64,000 bases of DNA. It comes from a bacterium (GTDB lineage: Bacteria; Zhuqueibacterota; Zhuqueibacteria; Zhuqueibacterales; Zhuqueibacteraceae). The stretch is from assembly GCA_023150945.1 (NCBI GenBank), contig JAKLJX010000010.1:171696-235695 (forward strand), written 5' to 3'. Within the stretch, counting starts at the first letter, position 1; each line of letters begins with the position of its first letter. The position numbers were made by a program, and so were the translations under genes. Shown here one piece after another: positions 39,051-46,744 of this stretch. The notes under the pieces are model-generated. The model saw only the letters and a program-made list of their open reading frames with translations, had not been told where the DNA came from and did no database searches.

Positions 39051-39369
39051 CGTGAAAAGCCAGAGATTCCGGTCCCGCCCTTCGCTCAGCCTGATCTTGA
39101 TCGGCTGTCATTTCCGGCGCTGCCAGCAGCAGACATTCCTTCGGTCGTGGCGATGACGATCGCCAAATCCCAAGCCGCTGCAGAAATTCTCTCTCAGGCT
39201 CCTGCCGGAGCAATGCTGATCGTGCGCTGATCCGCTCTCTGCACTTTCGCGTCCTGCCCCGCTTGCCGCGTGCAACTGCATGCGTGGCGCAGAGGCAGTT
39301 TGGCAACCAGGAACGGTTCCGTCGTTGAAAAGTTGTGCCGTTTGATCACCCACATCATGGAGGAACAAC

Positions 39370-42216
39370 ATGGCCTCAAGAGCAACAACCTTGAATGTCC
39401 CCACGCAACCGAAAACCTCGAATGGCAACGGCCATCCTGCCGCCCCCGTTCCGGGTATTGGCGCCGCGCCGGCCAGCCTTGCCGAGTCCGGGCTTGCCAT
39501 TACGCGTTACTTCACCGACGGTAAACAATCTCCCTTCGAGCAGGTCCAGTGGGAGCGCCGCAGCGCCCTCATCTCCAATGAGAAAGGCGAAACCGTTTTC
39601 CGGCAGGATGAGGTCGAGGTGCCGGCCTTCTGGTCGCAAACCGCGACCAATGTGGTGGTCAGCAAATATTTCAACGGCAAGCTCGGCACGCCGCAGCGCG
39701 AAAACAGCGTGCGCCGTTTGATCGACCGCGTCGCGGCCACCATTCGCGACTGGGGCGCCGCCGGCGGTTATTTTGCCGGCCCGGCGGAGGCCACGGCCTT
39801 CTATGATGAGCTGGTCCATCTGCTCGTGCAACAGAAGCTCTCCTTCAACAGCCCGGTTTGGTTCAATTGCGGCATCGAGAAGAAACCGCAGTGCTCGGCC
39901 TGCTTCATCAATTCCGTGGAAGACCGCATGGAATCGATTCTGGAGCTGGCGAAAACCGAGGGCATGCTGTTCAAGTGGGGCTCGGGAACCGGCTCCAATC
40001 TTTCCCCGCTGCGCTCTTCCAGGGAAAAGCTGTCGAGCGGCGGCATCGCCAGCGGCCCGGTGAGTTTCATGCGCGGCTTCGATGCGTTTGCCGGCGTGAT
40101 CAAAAGCGGCGGCAAAACCCGGCGCGCCGCCAAGATGGTGATTCTCAATGCCGACCATCCCGACATTGTCGAGTTCATCAGCAGCAAAGCCAACGAAGAA
40201 AAAAAGGCCTGGGCTTTGATCGACGCCGGTTATGACGGTTCGTTCAACGGCGAAGCCTATCATTCGATCTTTTTCCAGAACGCCAACCACAGCGTGCGCG
40301 TGACCGACGAGTTCATGCGCGCGATCGAACGCGACGGCGAATGGCAAACGCGCGCCGTCACCACCGGGGAAGCGGTGGAGACTTTCCGCGCCCGCGATTT
40401 GATGAAGCTGATTGCGGAAGCGGCATGGCTGTGCGGCGATCCCGGCATGCAGTTCGACACCACCATCAATCAGTGGCACACTTGCTCCACTAGCGATCGC
40501 ATCCACGCCAGCAATCCCTGCAGCGAGTACATGTTCCTCAACGACACCGCCTGTAATCTCGCGTCGCTCAATCTCATGCGCTTTCGCCATGCCGACGGCA
40601 GTTTCGATCACGCCGCTTTCACCCACGCGGTCAGCATCGCGATTCTGGCGCAGGAGATCATCGTGGACAACGCCAGCTATCCCACGCCCAAAATCGAAAA
40701 GAACAGCCACGAATACCGGCCGCTGGGCCTGGGTTATGCCAATCTGGGCGCGCTGCTGATGGCCTCCGGCCTGCCCTACGACAGCGACGCAGGCCGCGCC
40801 CATGCCGGCCTGATCACGGCGCTCATGCACGGCCAGGCCTACAAAACTTCGGCGCTCATCGCCAGCACCATGGGCCCGTTTCCGGGTTACAGCCGCAATC
40901 GCGAACCCATGCTGCGGGTGATCCAGCAGCACGCCGCGCATGTCGATGCCATCGATCAGCGCCTGGTGCCCTCTTCCCTGTTTCAGGTGACCAAGAACGT
41001 GTGGGCGGAAGCCTACGAGCTGGGCCGGGAATTCGGCTACAAGAATTCCCAAGTCACGGTGCTGGCGCCCACCGGCACGATCGGGTTCATGATGGATTGT
41101 GATACCACCGGCGTGGAGCCGGACATTGCGCTGGTGAAATACAAGAAGCTGGTGGGCGGCGGCATGATCAAGATCGTCAACCAAACCGTGCCGGAGGCGC
41201 TGCAGAAGCTGGGCTACAGCGCCGAGCAGCGCAAAGCCATTTTGGAATACATCGATCGCAATGACACCATCGAGGGCGCACCCGGCCTGCACGAGGAGCA
41301 TCTGCCGGTGTTCGATTGCGCCTTCAAGCCGGCGCGCGGCCAACGCACGATTCACTACATGGGCCACGTGAAGATGATGGCGGCGGTGCAGCCCTTCCTT
41401 TCCGGCGCGATCTCGAAGACGGTCAACATGCCGCATGAAGTCACGGCCGATGACATTGCGGCAACCTATCTGCAGGCCTGGAAAATGGGTTTGAAAGCCA
41501 TCGCCATCTATCGCGACGGCTGCAAGCGGATTCAGCCGCTGGTGACCAGCCTCGAGGAAAGCAAACCGGCAAAGCCGAAAACGGCAGCCGCAGAGGAGTT
41601 GAAACCCGTGCGCCGGCGCCTGCCGGATGAGCGGCAATCCATCACGCACAAATTCAGCATTGCGGGACATGAGGGTTATCTCACCGTCGGCATGTATGAA
41701 GACGGCACCCCGGGCGAGATTTTCGTGGTGATGGCCAAGGAAGGCTCGGTGGTCTCAGGCTTGATGGATTCATTTGCCACCGCGATTTCCTTGGCGTTGC
41801 AGTACGGCGTGCCGCTGCAGGTATTGGTGCGCAAGTTCCAGCACGCGCGTTTCGAGCCGTCGGGCTTCACTACCAATCCCCAGATTCGCATGGCGAAGTC
41901 GATCACCGATTATATTTTCCGCTGGCTGGCGCTGAAGTTTTTGCCGGATCAGGAGATTCCCGCCAACGGCCACAGCACCGGCATGGACGCGGATTTCGGC
42001 ATCGACAACGCGGAGAATGGCGCTACGGGGAATGGCGCCGCGGGCGCAACGCCGGCGGATCACAAGCTGGCCATGGCGCGCGCCTCCCAACTCGAACACA
42101 GCACCTACCAAAGCCAGGCCGATGCACCGCCCTGCCACGAATGCGGCAGCGTGATGGTGCGCAGCGGAAGCTGTTACAAATGCTTAGAGTGCGGGGCAAC
42201 GAGCGGGTGTTCGTGA
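39370..42216 (+). CDS. nrdJ: Vitamin B12-dependent (class II) ribonucleotide reductase
   Basis: 948 residues. Class II landmarks are LSFNSPVWFN and the paired cysteine region CSACFINSVED. The radical-site motif is NPCSEYM, with thiyl cysteine C384 and glutamate E386. The substrate-loop region LAPTGTIGFMMDCDTTG and a C-terminal zinc-ribbon-like tail (CHECG...CYKCLECG) are also present. It reduces ribonucleotides to deoxyribonucleotides using adenosylcobalamin and works without or with oxygen. The start is ATG 39370 with GGAGGA upstream. The leader is unusually long and structured. A perfect 24-bp palindromic terminator follows. Confidence 0.96.
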   Translation: MASRATTLNVPTQPKTSNGNGHPAAPVPGIGAAPASLAESGLAITRYFTDGKQSPFEQVQWERRSALISNEKGETVFRQDEVEVPAFWSQTATNVVVSKYFNGKLGTPQRENSVRRLIDRVAATIRDWGAAGGYFAGPAEATAFYDELVHLLVQQKLSFNSPVWFNCGIEKKPQCSACFINSVEDRMESILELAKTEGMLFKWGSGTGSNLSPLRSSREKLSSGGIASGPVSFMRGFDAFAGVIKSGGKTRRAAKMVILNADHPDIVEFISSKANEEKKAWALIDAGYDGSFNGEAYHSIFFQNANHSVRVTDEFMRAIERDGEWQTRAVTTGEAVETFRARDLMKLIAEAAWLCGDPGMQFDTTINQWHTCSTSDRIHASNPCSEYMFLNDTACNLASLNLMRFRHADGSFDHAAFTHAVSIAILAQEIIVDNASYPTPKIEKNSHEYRPLGLGYANLGALLMASGLPYDSDAGRAHAGLITALMHGQAYKTSALIASTMGPFPGYSRNREPMLRVIQQHAAHVDAIDQRLVPSSLFQVTKNVWAEAYELGREFGYKNSQVTVLAPTGTIGFMMDCDTTGVEPDIALVKYKKLVGGGMIKIVNQTVPEALQKLGYSAEQRKAILEYIDRNDTIEGAPGLHEEHLPVFDCAFKPARGQRTIHYMGHVKMMAAVQPFLSGAISKTVNMPHEVTADDIAATYLQAWKMGLKAIAIYRDGCKRIQPLVTSLEESKPAKPKTAAAEELKPVRRRLPDERQSITHKFSIAGHEGYLTVGMYEDGTPGEIFVVMAKEGSVVSGLMDSFATAISLALQYGVPLQVLVRKFQHARFEPSGFTTNPQIRMAKSITDYIFRWLALKFLPDQEIPANGHSTGMDADFGIDNAENGATGNGAAGATPADHKLAMARASQLEHSTYQSQADAPPCHECGSVMVRSGSCYKCLECGATSGCS

Positions 42217-42233
42217 GGTTTGAATCCAACTTT

Positions 42234-42269
42234 CCCCCAACAAATATTTGTTGGGGGGATTGCTTTTTT
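42234..42269 (+). terminator. nrdJ terminator, perfect 24-bp palindrome
   Basis: Twelve bases (CCCCCAACAAAT) are followed immediately by their exact complement, then ATTGC and six T. It marks the boundary between the GC-rich core and the AT-richer defence island. Confidence 0.9.
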
Positions 42270-42299
42270 GATAAAGATAGTTCAAAGCAGAGTCAAACG

Positions 42300-42836
42300 A
42301 TGAAAGAATTATTCTCAAATCTCTCTCTCATTCACTGGCTATTCTTGCTTTTTTTTCAGTTTTTTACGGTAGGAATTTTAGTCTTTTTATTCATGAAATG
42401 GTTTTTACGTAAAGAGTTGAGGTTGTACCGAAATCTGAAAAGGCCAGTGATGATCATCACGCCGAGTAACTCGCAGGGCGTAAAGATTGAGAGTACCGAA
42501 ATGGAACTTGAAACAAGAATGCTTGTAAAAAATGGATTTTTTCGGATTGACAATGAATCGACTGATTTTCGGTCCTTCAATCCACGCAGCAATCATTGTC
42601 TTGTCGTTCTTGGCTATCATCCAGACATGCACGGTCTCGATGAGGTGCTTACCAAAGTCAAAATGTTGCAGATCCCTTTAATTGTTTTCACTTACGGTAA
42701 AAACATTAACGCAATTGCTCAAAGGGACAAAACAAAACTGGATAGCTACCCTTTGACGTTGTATGCGAATTTTCAACTCACATTACTCAATCACATCTTC
42801 ACAACTTTGGCTACGTATCCATATGAACAGAAATGA
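42300..42836 (+). CDS. Putative CBASS effector: N-terminal TM helix plus alpha/beta sensor-like domain
   Basis: 178 residues. One long hydrophobic segment at 11-36 is followed by basic residues (K33, R37, K38), so the rest should be cytoplasmic. The soluble part (48-178) alternates strands and helices (RPVMIITPSN; HCLVVLGYHP; IPLIVFTYGK), like a small Rossmann, receiver or TIR-like fold. I do not recognise the family. Position decides the call: its last 14 nt overlap a CD-NTase gene, and membrane effectors are common in CBASS. The inferred job is membrane disruption after cyclic-nucleotide binding. The AT-rich codon use is unlike nrdJ. ATG 42300 has only a weak AGAG site. Confidence 0.6.
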   Translation: MKELFSNLSLIHWLFLLFFQFFTVGILVFLFMKWFLRKELRLYRNLKRPVMIITPSNSQGVKIESTEMELETRMLVKNGFFRIDNESTDFRSFNPRSNHCLVVLGYHPDMHGLDEVLTKVKMLQIPLIVFTYGKNINAIAQRDKTKLDSYPLTLYANFQLTLLNHIFTTLATYPYEQK

Positions 42837-43842
42837 CATCAACCGAATTATCGTCGATTTTGCGAAAAATAACCTTTCTCCGCAAGAAACTGAACGGCGA
42901 GAAATAGCAAAAGAATACGAAAAGCTTAAGACGTTTCTCGATGGAAAGACACTCCAAAACGGCTCATATGCTCGTTTTACGTCAACGACTCCGGTTCATG
43001 ATCTTGATGTGATTTATGTTTTACCAGAGGAAATCTCAGCCCCTCTTAAAAAGATGATACTCATGGAATCAGGACCGCTTGATATTAGCAATATCTTGGA
43101 AAGTTTGGCTGAAAAACTGAGACACGATTATGCCAGCCAAGCGCGCGTCAAAACACAACCTCACTCGGTGGGCATTTATTTTGGCAGCGATGATGATTTT
43201 TCCATAGACGTCGTGCCTGCGATACCCATTGAAAATGAAATGTTCAGAGTTCCAGAGTCTTCGCACTTATCAATCCCAAGGAGAAGAAAGCTATATGAAT
43301 CAAATCCTACCCTCAAATGGATAAAATCAGATCCGAAGGGATATATCAAGGACGCCTCGAATGTCGATGAGCGTACAAATGGTTATTTTCGTAAAACAGC
43401 AAAGTTTGTGAAAAAATGGAAAAACAGATGCAAAGAAATCGATCCAAACTTTCGGCTAAAATCATTTCACCTTGAATTGGTCGTGACAGAATTTTTCCAA
43501 AATGCTCCCGCACTGATCTGCTTCGATGTTGTTGAGAAGTTTTTTATCAATCTGAATCAAAAAGTTGAAAAGCCTCAAATTCCAGACAAGGCTGACAAGA
43601 ACATGTTTGTCGACCAATATCTTGTTGATCTGACCGAAGATGAGCGCTCAACGATTCTGAAGTTCAGAAATGAGGCACTCTCATATATTAAAGAAATGGA
43701 AGTCGCTCAGTCGGAAACCAAGTGCCTCGAACTGATCAAAGCACTTTTATTCAATTCTAAACAGGGAAATGCTCCCAACGTGATTTCAAATGGAGCAACT
43801 AGATTCAGCCCTGCATATTCAAAGCCATATTGTATCATCTGA
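42823..43842 (+). CDS. CBASS cyclic-oligonucleotide synthase (CD-NTase)
   Basis: 339 residues with the cGAS/DncV-like nucleotidyltransferase signature. NGSYARFTST (G47, S48) is followed by HDLDVIYVLP with metal-binding D60 and D62, and the third acidic residue in FSIDVVPAIP (D129). A helical C-terminal half (about 190-330) is expected for the OAS-like fold. On phage infection such enzymes make cyclic di- or trinucleotides that trigger the neighbouring effector. The start is ATG 42823, overlapping the upstream gene by 14 nt; the downstream E2-like gene begins 7 nt after the stop. The protein ends SKPYCII, without the terminal small residue usual in conjugated CD-NTases. The nucleotide product cannot be predicted from sequence. 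Confidence 0.88.
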   Translation: MNRNDINRIIVDFAKNNLSPQETERREIAKEYEKLKTFLDGKTLQNGSYARFTSTTPVHDLDVIYVLPEEISAPLKKMILMESGPLDISNILESLAEKLRHDYASQARVKTQPHSVGIYFGSDDDFSIDVVPAIPIENEMFRVPESSHLSIPRRRKLYESNPTLKWIKSDPKGYIKDASNVDERTNGYFRKTAKFVKKWKNRCKEIDPNFRLKSFHLELVVTEFFQNAPALICFDVVEKFFINLNQKVEKPQIPDKADKNMFVDQYLVDLTEDERSTILKFRNEALSYIKEMEVAQSETKCLELIKALLFNSKQGNAPNVISNGATRFSPAYSKPYCII

Positions 43843-43848
43843 AGTACT

Positions 43849-44607
43849 ATGATTATTACGGACGATGACCACGCTTGGCTTGCTCAAAACTACTCTAGCT
43901 TGAAATACAGTATAGATGGCGAACTTGTAATAATTGAGGGACAATTTGATTTCATTGCTGCGTATTATGAGCAGCAAAAAAGATACGTTATTAATCCGAA
44001 CAGTCAGCATGAAGCGTCGCCCATCATCCAAGATAGCTATCAAATCAGAGTCACCTTTCCTTCAGGAAAGCCGGAGTATCCAAGAGTTTGGGAAATTGGT
44101 GGAAGGCTTCAAGCTGTCGCAAAAAAATCTGGAAAAAAGCCAGAAGATTTGCACATCATTCCTGCCGACGACTCCCTTTGTTTAGTGGGGCTTCTTGATA
44201 TCCAATTCGATATCACTTTGCAGGAGTATTTTGACGGTCCGTTGCTGCAGTTTTTTCATGATCAAAGCTATTTTGAACGATACGGGAAATGGGTCAGAGG
44301 TGAATATTCTCATGGTATGCTCGGTGTTATCGAAAACTATTGTGACAAACTTCAGGAAGGCGTACAACTTGCGGATTGGTGTTTGAAAATCCTCCTTGAC
44401 AGTAAAGCCGTGAAGCTTCTCAAACTCATATTCAAAAAAAATGGACTTGCTGGGCATCATTTGTGCATTTGTGATGCTGGAAAAAAGTTTCGGCATTGCC
44501 ACACAAAAGTTTTGCAAGGGTTGCGGCACTTACAAAACTACGTGAAGGATGATCCGAAAATTCGCTGTAAGGATATTTATGAAATTCTTGTCAAGCATCA
44601 TGAATGA
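43849..44607 (+). CDS. CBASS E2-like (ubiquitin-conjugating-like) protein with SEC-C-like zinc motif
   Basis: 252 residues. The N-terminal ~130 residues have an E2-like pattern: IRVTFPSGKPEYPRVWEIGG followed by LHIIPADDSLCLV, where C111 sits in the position of the E2 catalytic cysteine (family pattern 'HxxxDGxLCL'). After a helical middle, residues 206-218 read CICDAGKKFRHCH, an exact SEC-C-type C-x-C...C-H zinc motif. In E2-only ('short') type II CBASS such a protein acts on the CD-NTase without E1 or JAB partners. Neither E1 nor JAB is present here. The gene follows the CD-NTase by 6 nt, so the operon is effector, synthase, E2. Confidence 0.75.
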   Translation: MIITDDDHAWLAQNYSSLKYSIDGELVIIEGQFDFIAAYYEQQKRYVINPNSQHEASPIIQDSYQIRVTFPSGKPEYPRVWEIGGRLQAVAKKSGKKPEDLHIIPADDSLCLVGLLDIQFDITLQEYFDGPLLQFFHDQSYFERYGKWVRGEYSHGMLGVIENYCDKLQEGVQLADWCLKILLDSKAVKLLKLIFKKNGLAGHHLCICDAGKKFRHCHTKVLQGLRHLQNYVKDDPKIRCKDIYEILVKHHE

Positions 44608-44630
44608 TAATTGTTACTTAAACGAAATAC

Positions 44631-44875
44631 AAAGGGCATACTCATTCGAGATGTCCTTTGCCATTTTAACAGATACGCCGCAGGCGTTCCACACCAAAAC
44701 CGAGGGTCGCGCGCAGCGCACCCTCGGGAAACGGCCGTGCTCGCAAGAATCCTGAAGGGATTCAACAAGATGATGCCGCTATCTTGTTAATGCCCTCAGC
44801 GTCGAGTTTTTTGAATCTGTAAGGGCTTTGCGACGCGCCGAAAGCACAAAGGGCATCCCAATCGAGATGCCCTTT
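44631..44875. repeat. Hairpin-rich direct repeat, copy 1
   Basis: The ~245-bp element begins and ends with related hairpins: AAAGGGCAT/ATGTCCTTT at 44631-44659 and AAAGGGCATC/GATGCCCTTT at 44848-44875. Between them are ACGCC-GCA-GGCGT, CCGAGGGT...ACCCTCGG and GAATCC-TGAA-GGGATTC. Copy 2 at 45711-45924 shares long stretches, including GTCGCGCGCAGCGCACCCTC and AAGAATCCTGAAGGGATTCA. The last hairpin also lies just past the HEPN stop and could end that transcript. Confidence 0.8.
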
Positions 44876-44899
44876 AGTGTTCGTGCGCGAAGATCGACT

Positions 44900-45322
44900 C
44901 TATTTGATCCGTGGCCGGGCTGCTTCCGGCAAATGATCGCGAATGAAATCAAATATCTGTTGCGCTAACTGAATTGCCTCGTTGACTTCCTGTTCGTCCG
45001 GGTCCGGCTCAAAAAACTCATTTGGGTAACGATATCCGGTTGCATAGGGAGTAAGTGTCGCGGCAGCATCATCAAAGAGTTGAAAGGATGGTTCGATTCC
45101 TTTGCACAAATCGACCAGGATTGAGAGATTGTGGTTTTTCTCGAATTCAATATCGTGACAAACCAGAAATCCTTTTAGCGCCTTCTCTGCCGCTTGTTGG
45201 CAATGATAAATCGCGATATCAAGATACGGTTCGGGATCGCTGGCAAGCCGGCGAGCAGAACCCAAGTCGTTTCTCGCCTTGGTGAGCCACGACTGCACGA
45301 GCTCATTCTTGGGATCATCCAT
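44900..45322 (-). CDS. HEPN-domain protein of a HEPN/MNT module
   Basis: A 140-residue all-helical protein of the HEPN type: WLTKARNDLGSARRL, then IAIYHCQQAAEKALKGFLV, then the HNLSILVDLC helix and the late YATGYRYP motif. I do not see the Rx4-6H ribonuclease motif, so it may be the less typical group or act through its partner. HEPN/MNT pairs work as toxin-antitoxin systems in which the MNT partner nucleotidylates the HEPN toxin. ATG 45322 lies inside the end of the MNT gene (8-nt overlap). Confidence 0.85.
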   Translation of the reverse strand: MDDPKNELVQSWLTKARNDLGSARRLASDPEPYLDIAIYHCQQAAEKALKGFLVCHDIEFEKNHNLSILVDLCKGIEPSFQLFDDAAATLTPYATGYRYPNEFFEPDPDEQEVNEAIQLAQQIFDFIRDHLPEAARPRIK

Positions 45323-45632
45323 AGAGAACCTTCCCCTTTTCCAGGATTCTTCGAGTCAATGAAGCCGGTACGGAACGATAGCGCTCCAGCTCCTGGCTTG
45401 TGCTGACAATGATTTCCGCAGGAATGCCAAGGCCTTGCAAACAGCGATAGGCGCGCGCCGCCCTCCGTGTCGGCGGCACATCGGCAGATTTTACAATGAC
45501 GAGAATATCCACATCGCTGTGCCGGTGCGGCGTTCCCCAGGCGTACGAGCCAAAGAGAATGATTTTTTCCGGATTGAATTCTCGTACCAGCCGATCCGTC
45601 ATTGTTTCCAGGGATTTCTTGATCTGCAGCAT
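45315..45632 (-). CDS. MNT-type nucleotidyltransferase (antitoxin of the HEPN pair)
   Basis: A 105-residue minimal nucleotidyltransferase with the signature IILFGSYAWGTPHRHSDVDIL (G28, S29, D40, D42). It precedes and overlaps the HEPN gene. In characterised pairs this protein adds AMP units to the HEPN toxin and neutralises it. The start is ATG 45632, ~10 nt from the predicted transcription start of a good promoter at 45650-45678. Confidence 0.88.
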   Translation of the reverse strand: MLQIKKSLETMTDRLVREFNPEKIILFGSYAWGTPHRHSDVDILVIVKSADVPPTRRAARAYRCLQGLGIPAEIIVSTSQELERYRSVPASLTRRILEKGKVLYG

Positions 45633-45649
45633 TTGCCAACTCGTGCGGT

Positions 45650-45678
45650 AAAGTAGATCTCATCTTTGCTACTGTCAA
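45650..45678 (-). promoter_or_regulatory. Promoter of the MNT-HEPN operon
   Basis: On the minus strand a perfect TTGACA (45678-45673), a 17-bp spacer and TACTTT (45655-45650), followed by an ~11-nt leader to the MNT start codon. Confidence 0.65.
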
Positions 45679-45710
45679 CCTACTCAACTCTTTCTCAAAA
45701 TGCAAGTGTC

Positions 45711-45924
45711 GCATCTGAGATGCCCTTAGCCTTAGCCATTTTAACAAATACGCCGCAGGCGTTCCACAACAAAACCGCGGGTCGCGCGCAGCGCACCCTC
45801 GAAAAACGGCCATGCCCGCAAGAATCCTGAAGGGATTCAACAATCGGCGTTGAGTCTTTTGAATCTGTGAAGGCTATACGACGTGCCGAAAACACAAAGG
45901 GCATCTCAATTCAAGATGCCCTTT
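45711..45924. repeat. Hairpin-rich direct repeat, copy 2
   Basis: An imperfect second copy of the 44631-44875 element in the same orientation. The first hairpin is degenerate (GCATC-TGA-GATGC), followed by the shared ACGCCGCAGGCGTTCCAC stem, the ACCCTC stem and GAATCC-TGAA-GGGATTC. The last hairpin is a perfect 10-bp AAAGGGCATC/GATGCCCTTT at 45896-45924. Together the copies bracket the HEPN/MNT operon. Confidence 0.8.
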
Positions 45925-45992
45925 ATCGCTTTGGATGTTTGGTGTGCCGTTGCTCTGATTTGTTTGGGCTGCTCATTTTATATATCATCCCG

Positions 45993-46067
45993 CTGTCATT
46001 CCGCAGGGACTTTGTGAATAACTTGGGAGTGTGCCCAGTTCTTCACAGGATCCTTGCAGAATGACAG
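45993..46067. repeat. Long imperfect inverted repeat
   Basis: CTGTCATTC (45993-46001) pairs with GAATGACAG (46059-46067). Inside are further matches: GCAGGGAC...TTGTGAA with TTCACAGGATCCTTGC, and ACTTGGG with CCCAGTT, forming one ~75-nt hairpin. It looks like a short palindromic dispersed element. The rest of 45925-46112 holds nothing else that I recognise. Confidence 0.6.
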
Positions 46068-46112
46068 TGGCGGCGAATATCCTTTTCAAGAAAACAGCGC
46101 ACCAATTTTCCC

Positions 46113-46619
46113 CTACCCCGCCTTGAGGGTGAGCAAAACCGCGCCCTTTTCCACCGCGGTATGCGCTTGCGCCGTCACCGCCGCCACCACGCCTGCCACC
46201 GGTGATTTAAGCTCGTTCTCCATTTTCATCGCTTCGATGACCACCAGCGCCTGCCCCGCGGTCACCGCGTCCCCGGCGTTTACCAAAATCCGCGTAATCA
46301 GACCCGGCATGGGCGCCTTCACCGTGGTTTCGGCGGGGGCCGCCTTGACCTGGCGTTGGAGTGCGCGCAGCGCCAGGCTGCGCTCGTCTTCCACGCTGGC
46401 GGTGTACACGTGCGGGCCGATGCGGACTTCCTGCTCGGGGTTGGCGCCGCTGAGTTGTACAGAATAAGCCTGGTCATCGATCAAGATCGAATACAAATCG
46501 CCGCGCACGTGGCGAAAGTCGAAGCGCACCGGTTTGCCCTCCAGCTCGGCAATACCGGCGGCCGCATCCACCACCCGGACCGCAACGATCCGCTCGCCAA
46601 TTTTAACCTGGTAGTTCAT
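46113..46619 (-). CDS. Biotin carboxyl carrier-type protein
   Basis: 168 residues. The C-terminal 70 residues form a biotinyl/lipoyl domain with the canonical EAMKMEN motif (biotin lysine K132), preceded by VKAPMPGLI. The N-terminal part (1-90) resembles the linker region before the carrier domain in pyruvate/propionyl-type carboxylase subunits (FDFRHVRGDLYSILIDD). It would shuttle CO2 on biotin between carboxylase and carboxyltransferase. Partner subunits are not in the window, so the acceptor is unknown. The start is ATG 46619; a longer frame reaching 46754 runs through a terminator and is rejected. Confidence 0.88.
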   Translation of the reverse strand: MNYQVKIGERIVAVRVVDAAAGIAELEGKPVRFDFRHVRGDLYSILIDDQAYSVQLSGANPEQEVRIGPHVYTASVEDERSLALRALQRQVKAAPAETTVKAPMPGLITRILVNAGDAVTAGQALVVIEAMKMENELKSPVAGVVAAVTAQAHTAVEKGAVLLTLKAG

Positions 46620-46630
46620 CAAGCTGGCCC

Positions 46631-46658
46631 AAAAAAAGAAAAGCCGTTCACACGGCTT
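46631..46658 (-). terminator. Intrinsic terminator of the acidic-protein gene
   Basis: On the minus strand AAGCCGT-GTGA-ACGGCTT is followed by TTC and seven T. Confidence 0.85.
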
Positions 46659-46744
46659 CTCAACAATCGCGTCATTGACGGAATGGAAGAATCGCTGGGC
46701 TGCACGACGGCGCCGGTGAAGCGCTGCCGGGCGGCGGTCAAGCT

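Noticed and set aside
38789..39369. Cobalamin riboswitch before nrdJ
   Set aside because: It is expected from the biology, but I could not find the conserved core (GCCACTG-type box with the GGTGCAAATCC-type strand), so the leader is left as an unclassified structure.
44631..45924. CRISPR array
   Set aside because: There are only two long, hairpin-rich copies enclosing genes; there are no short regularly spaced repeats or spacers here or elsewhere in the window.
44631..45924. Composite transposon
   Set aside because: The repeats are in direct orientation and encode no transposase; no target-site duplication was identified.
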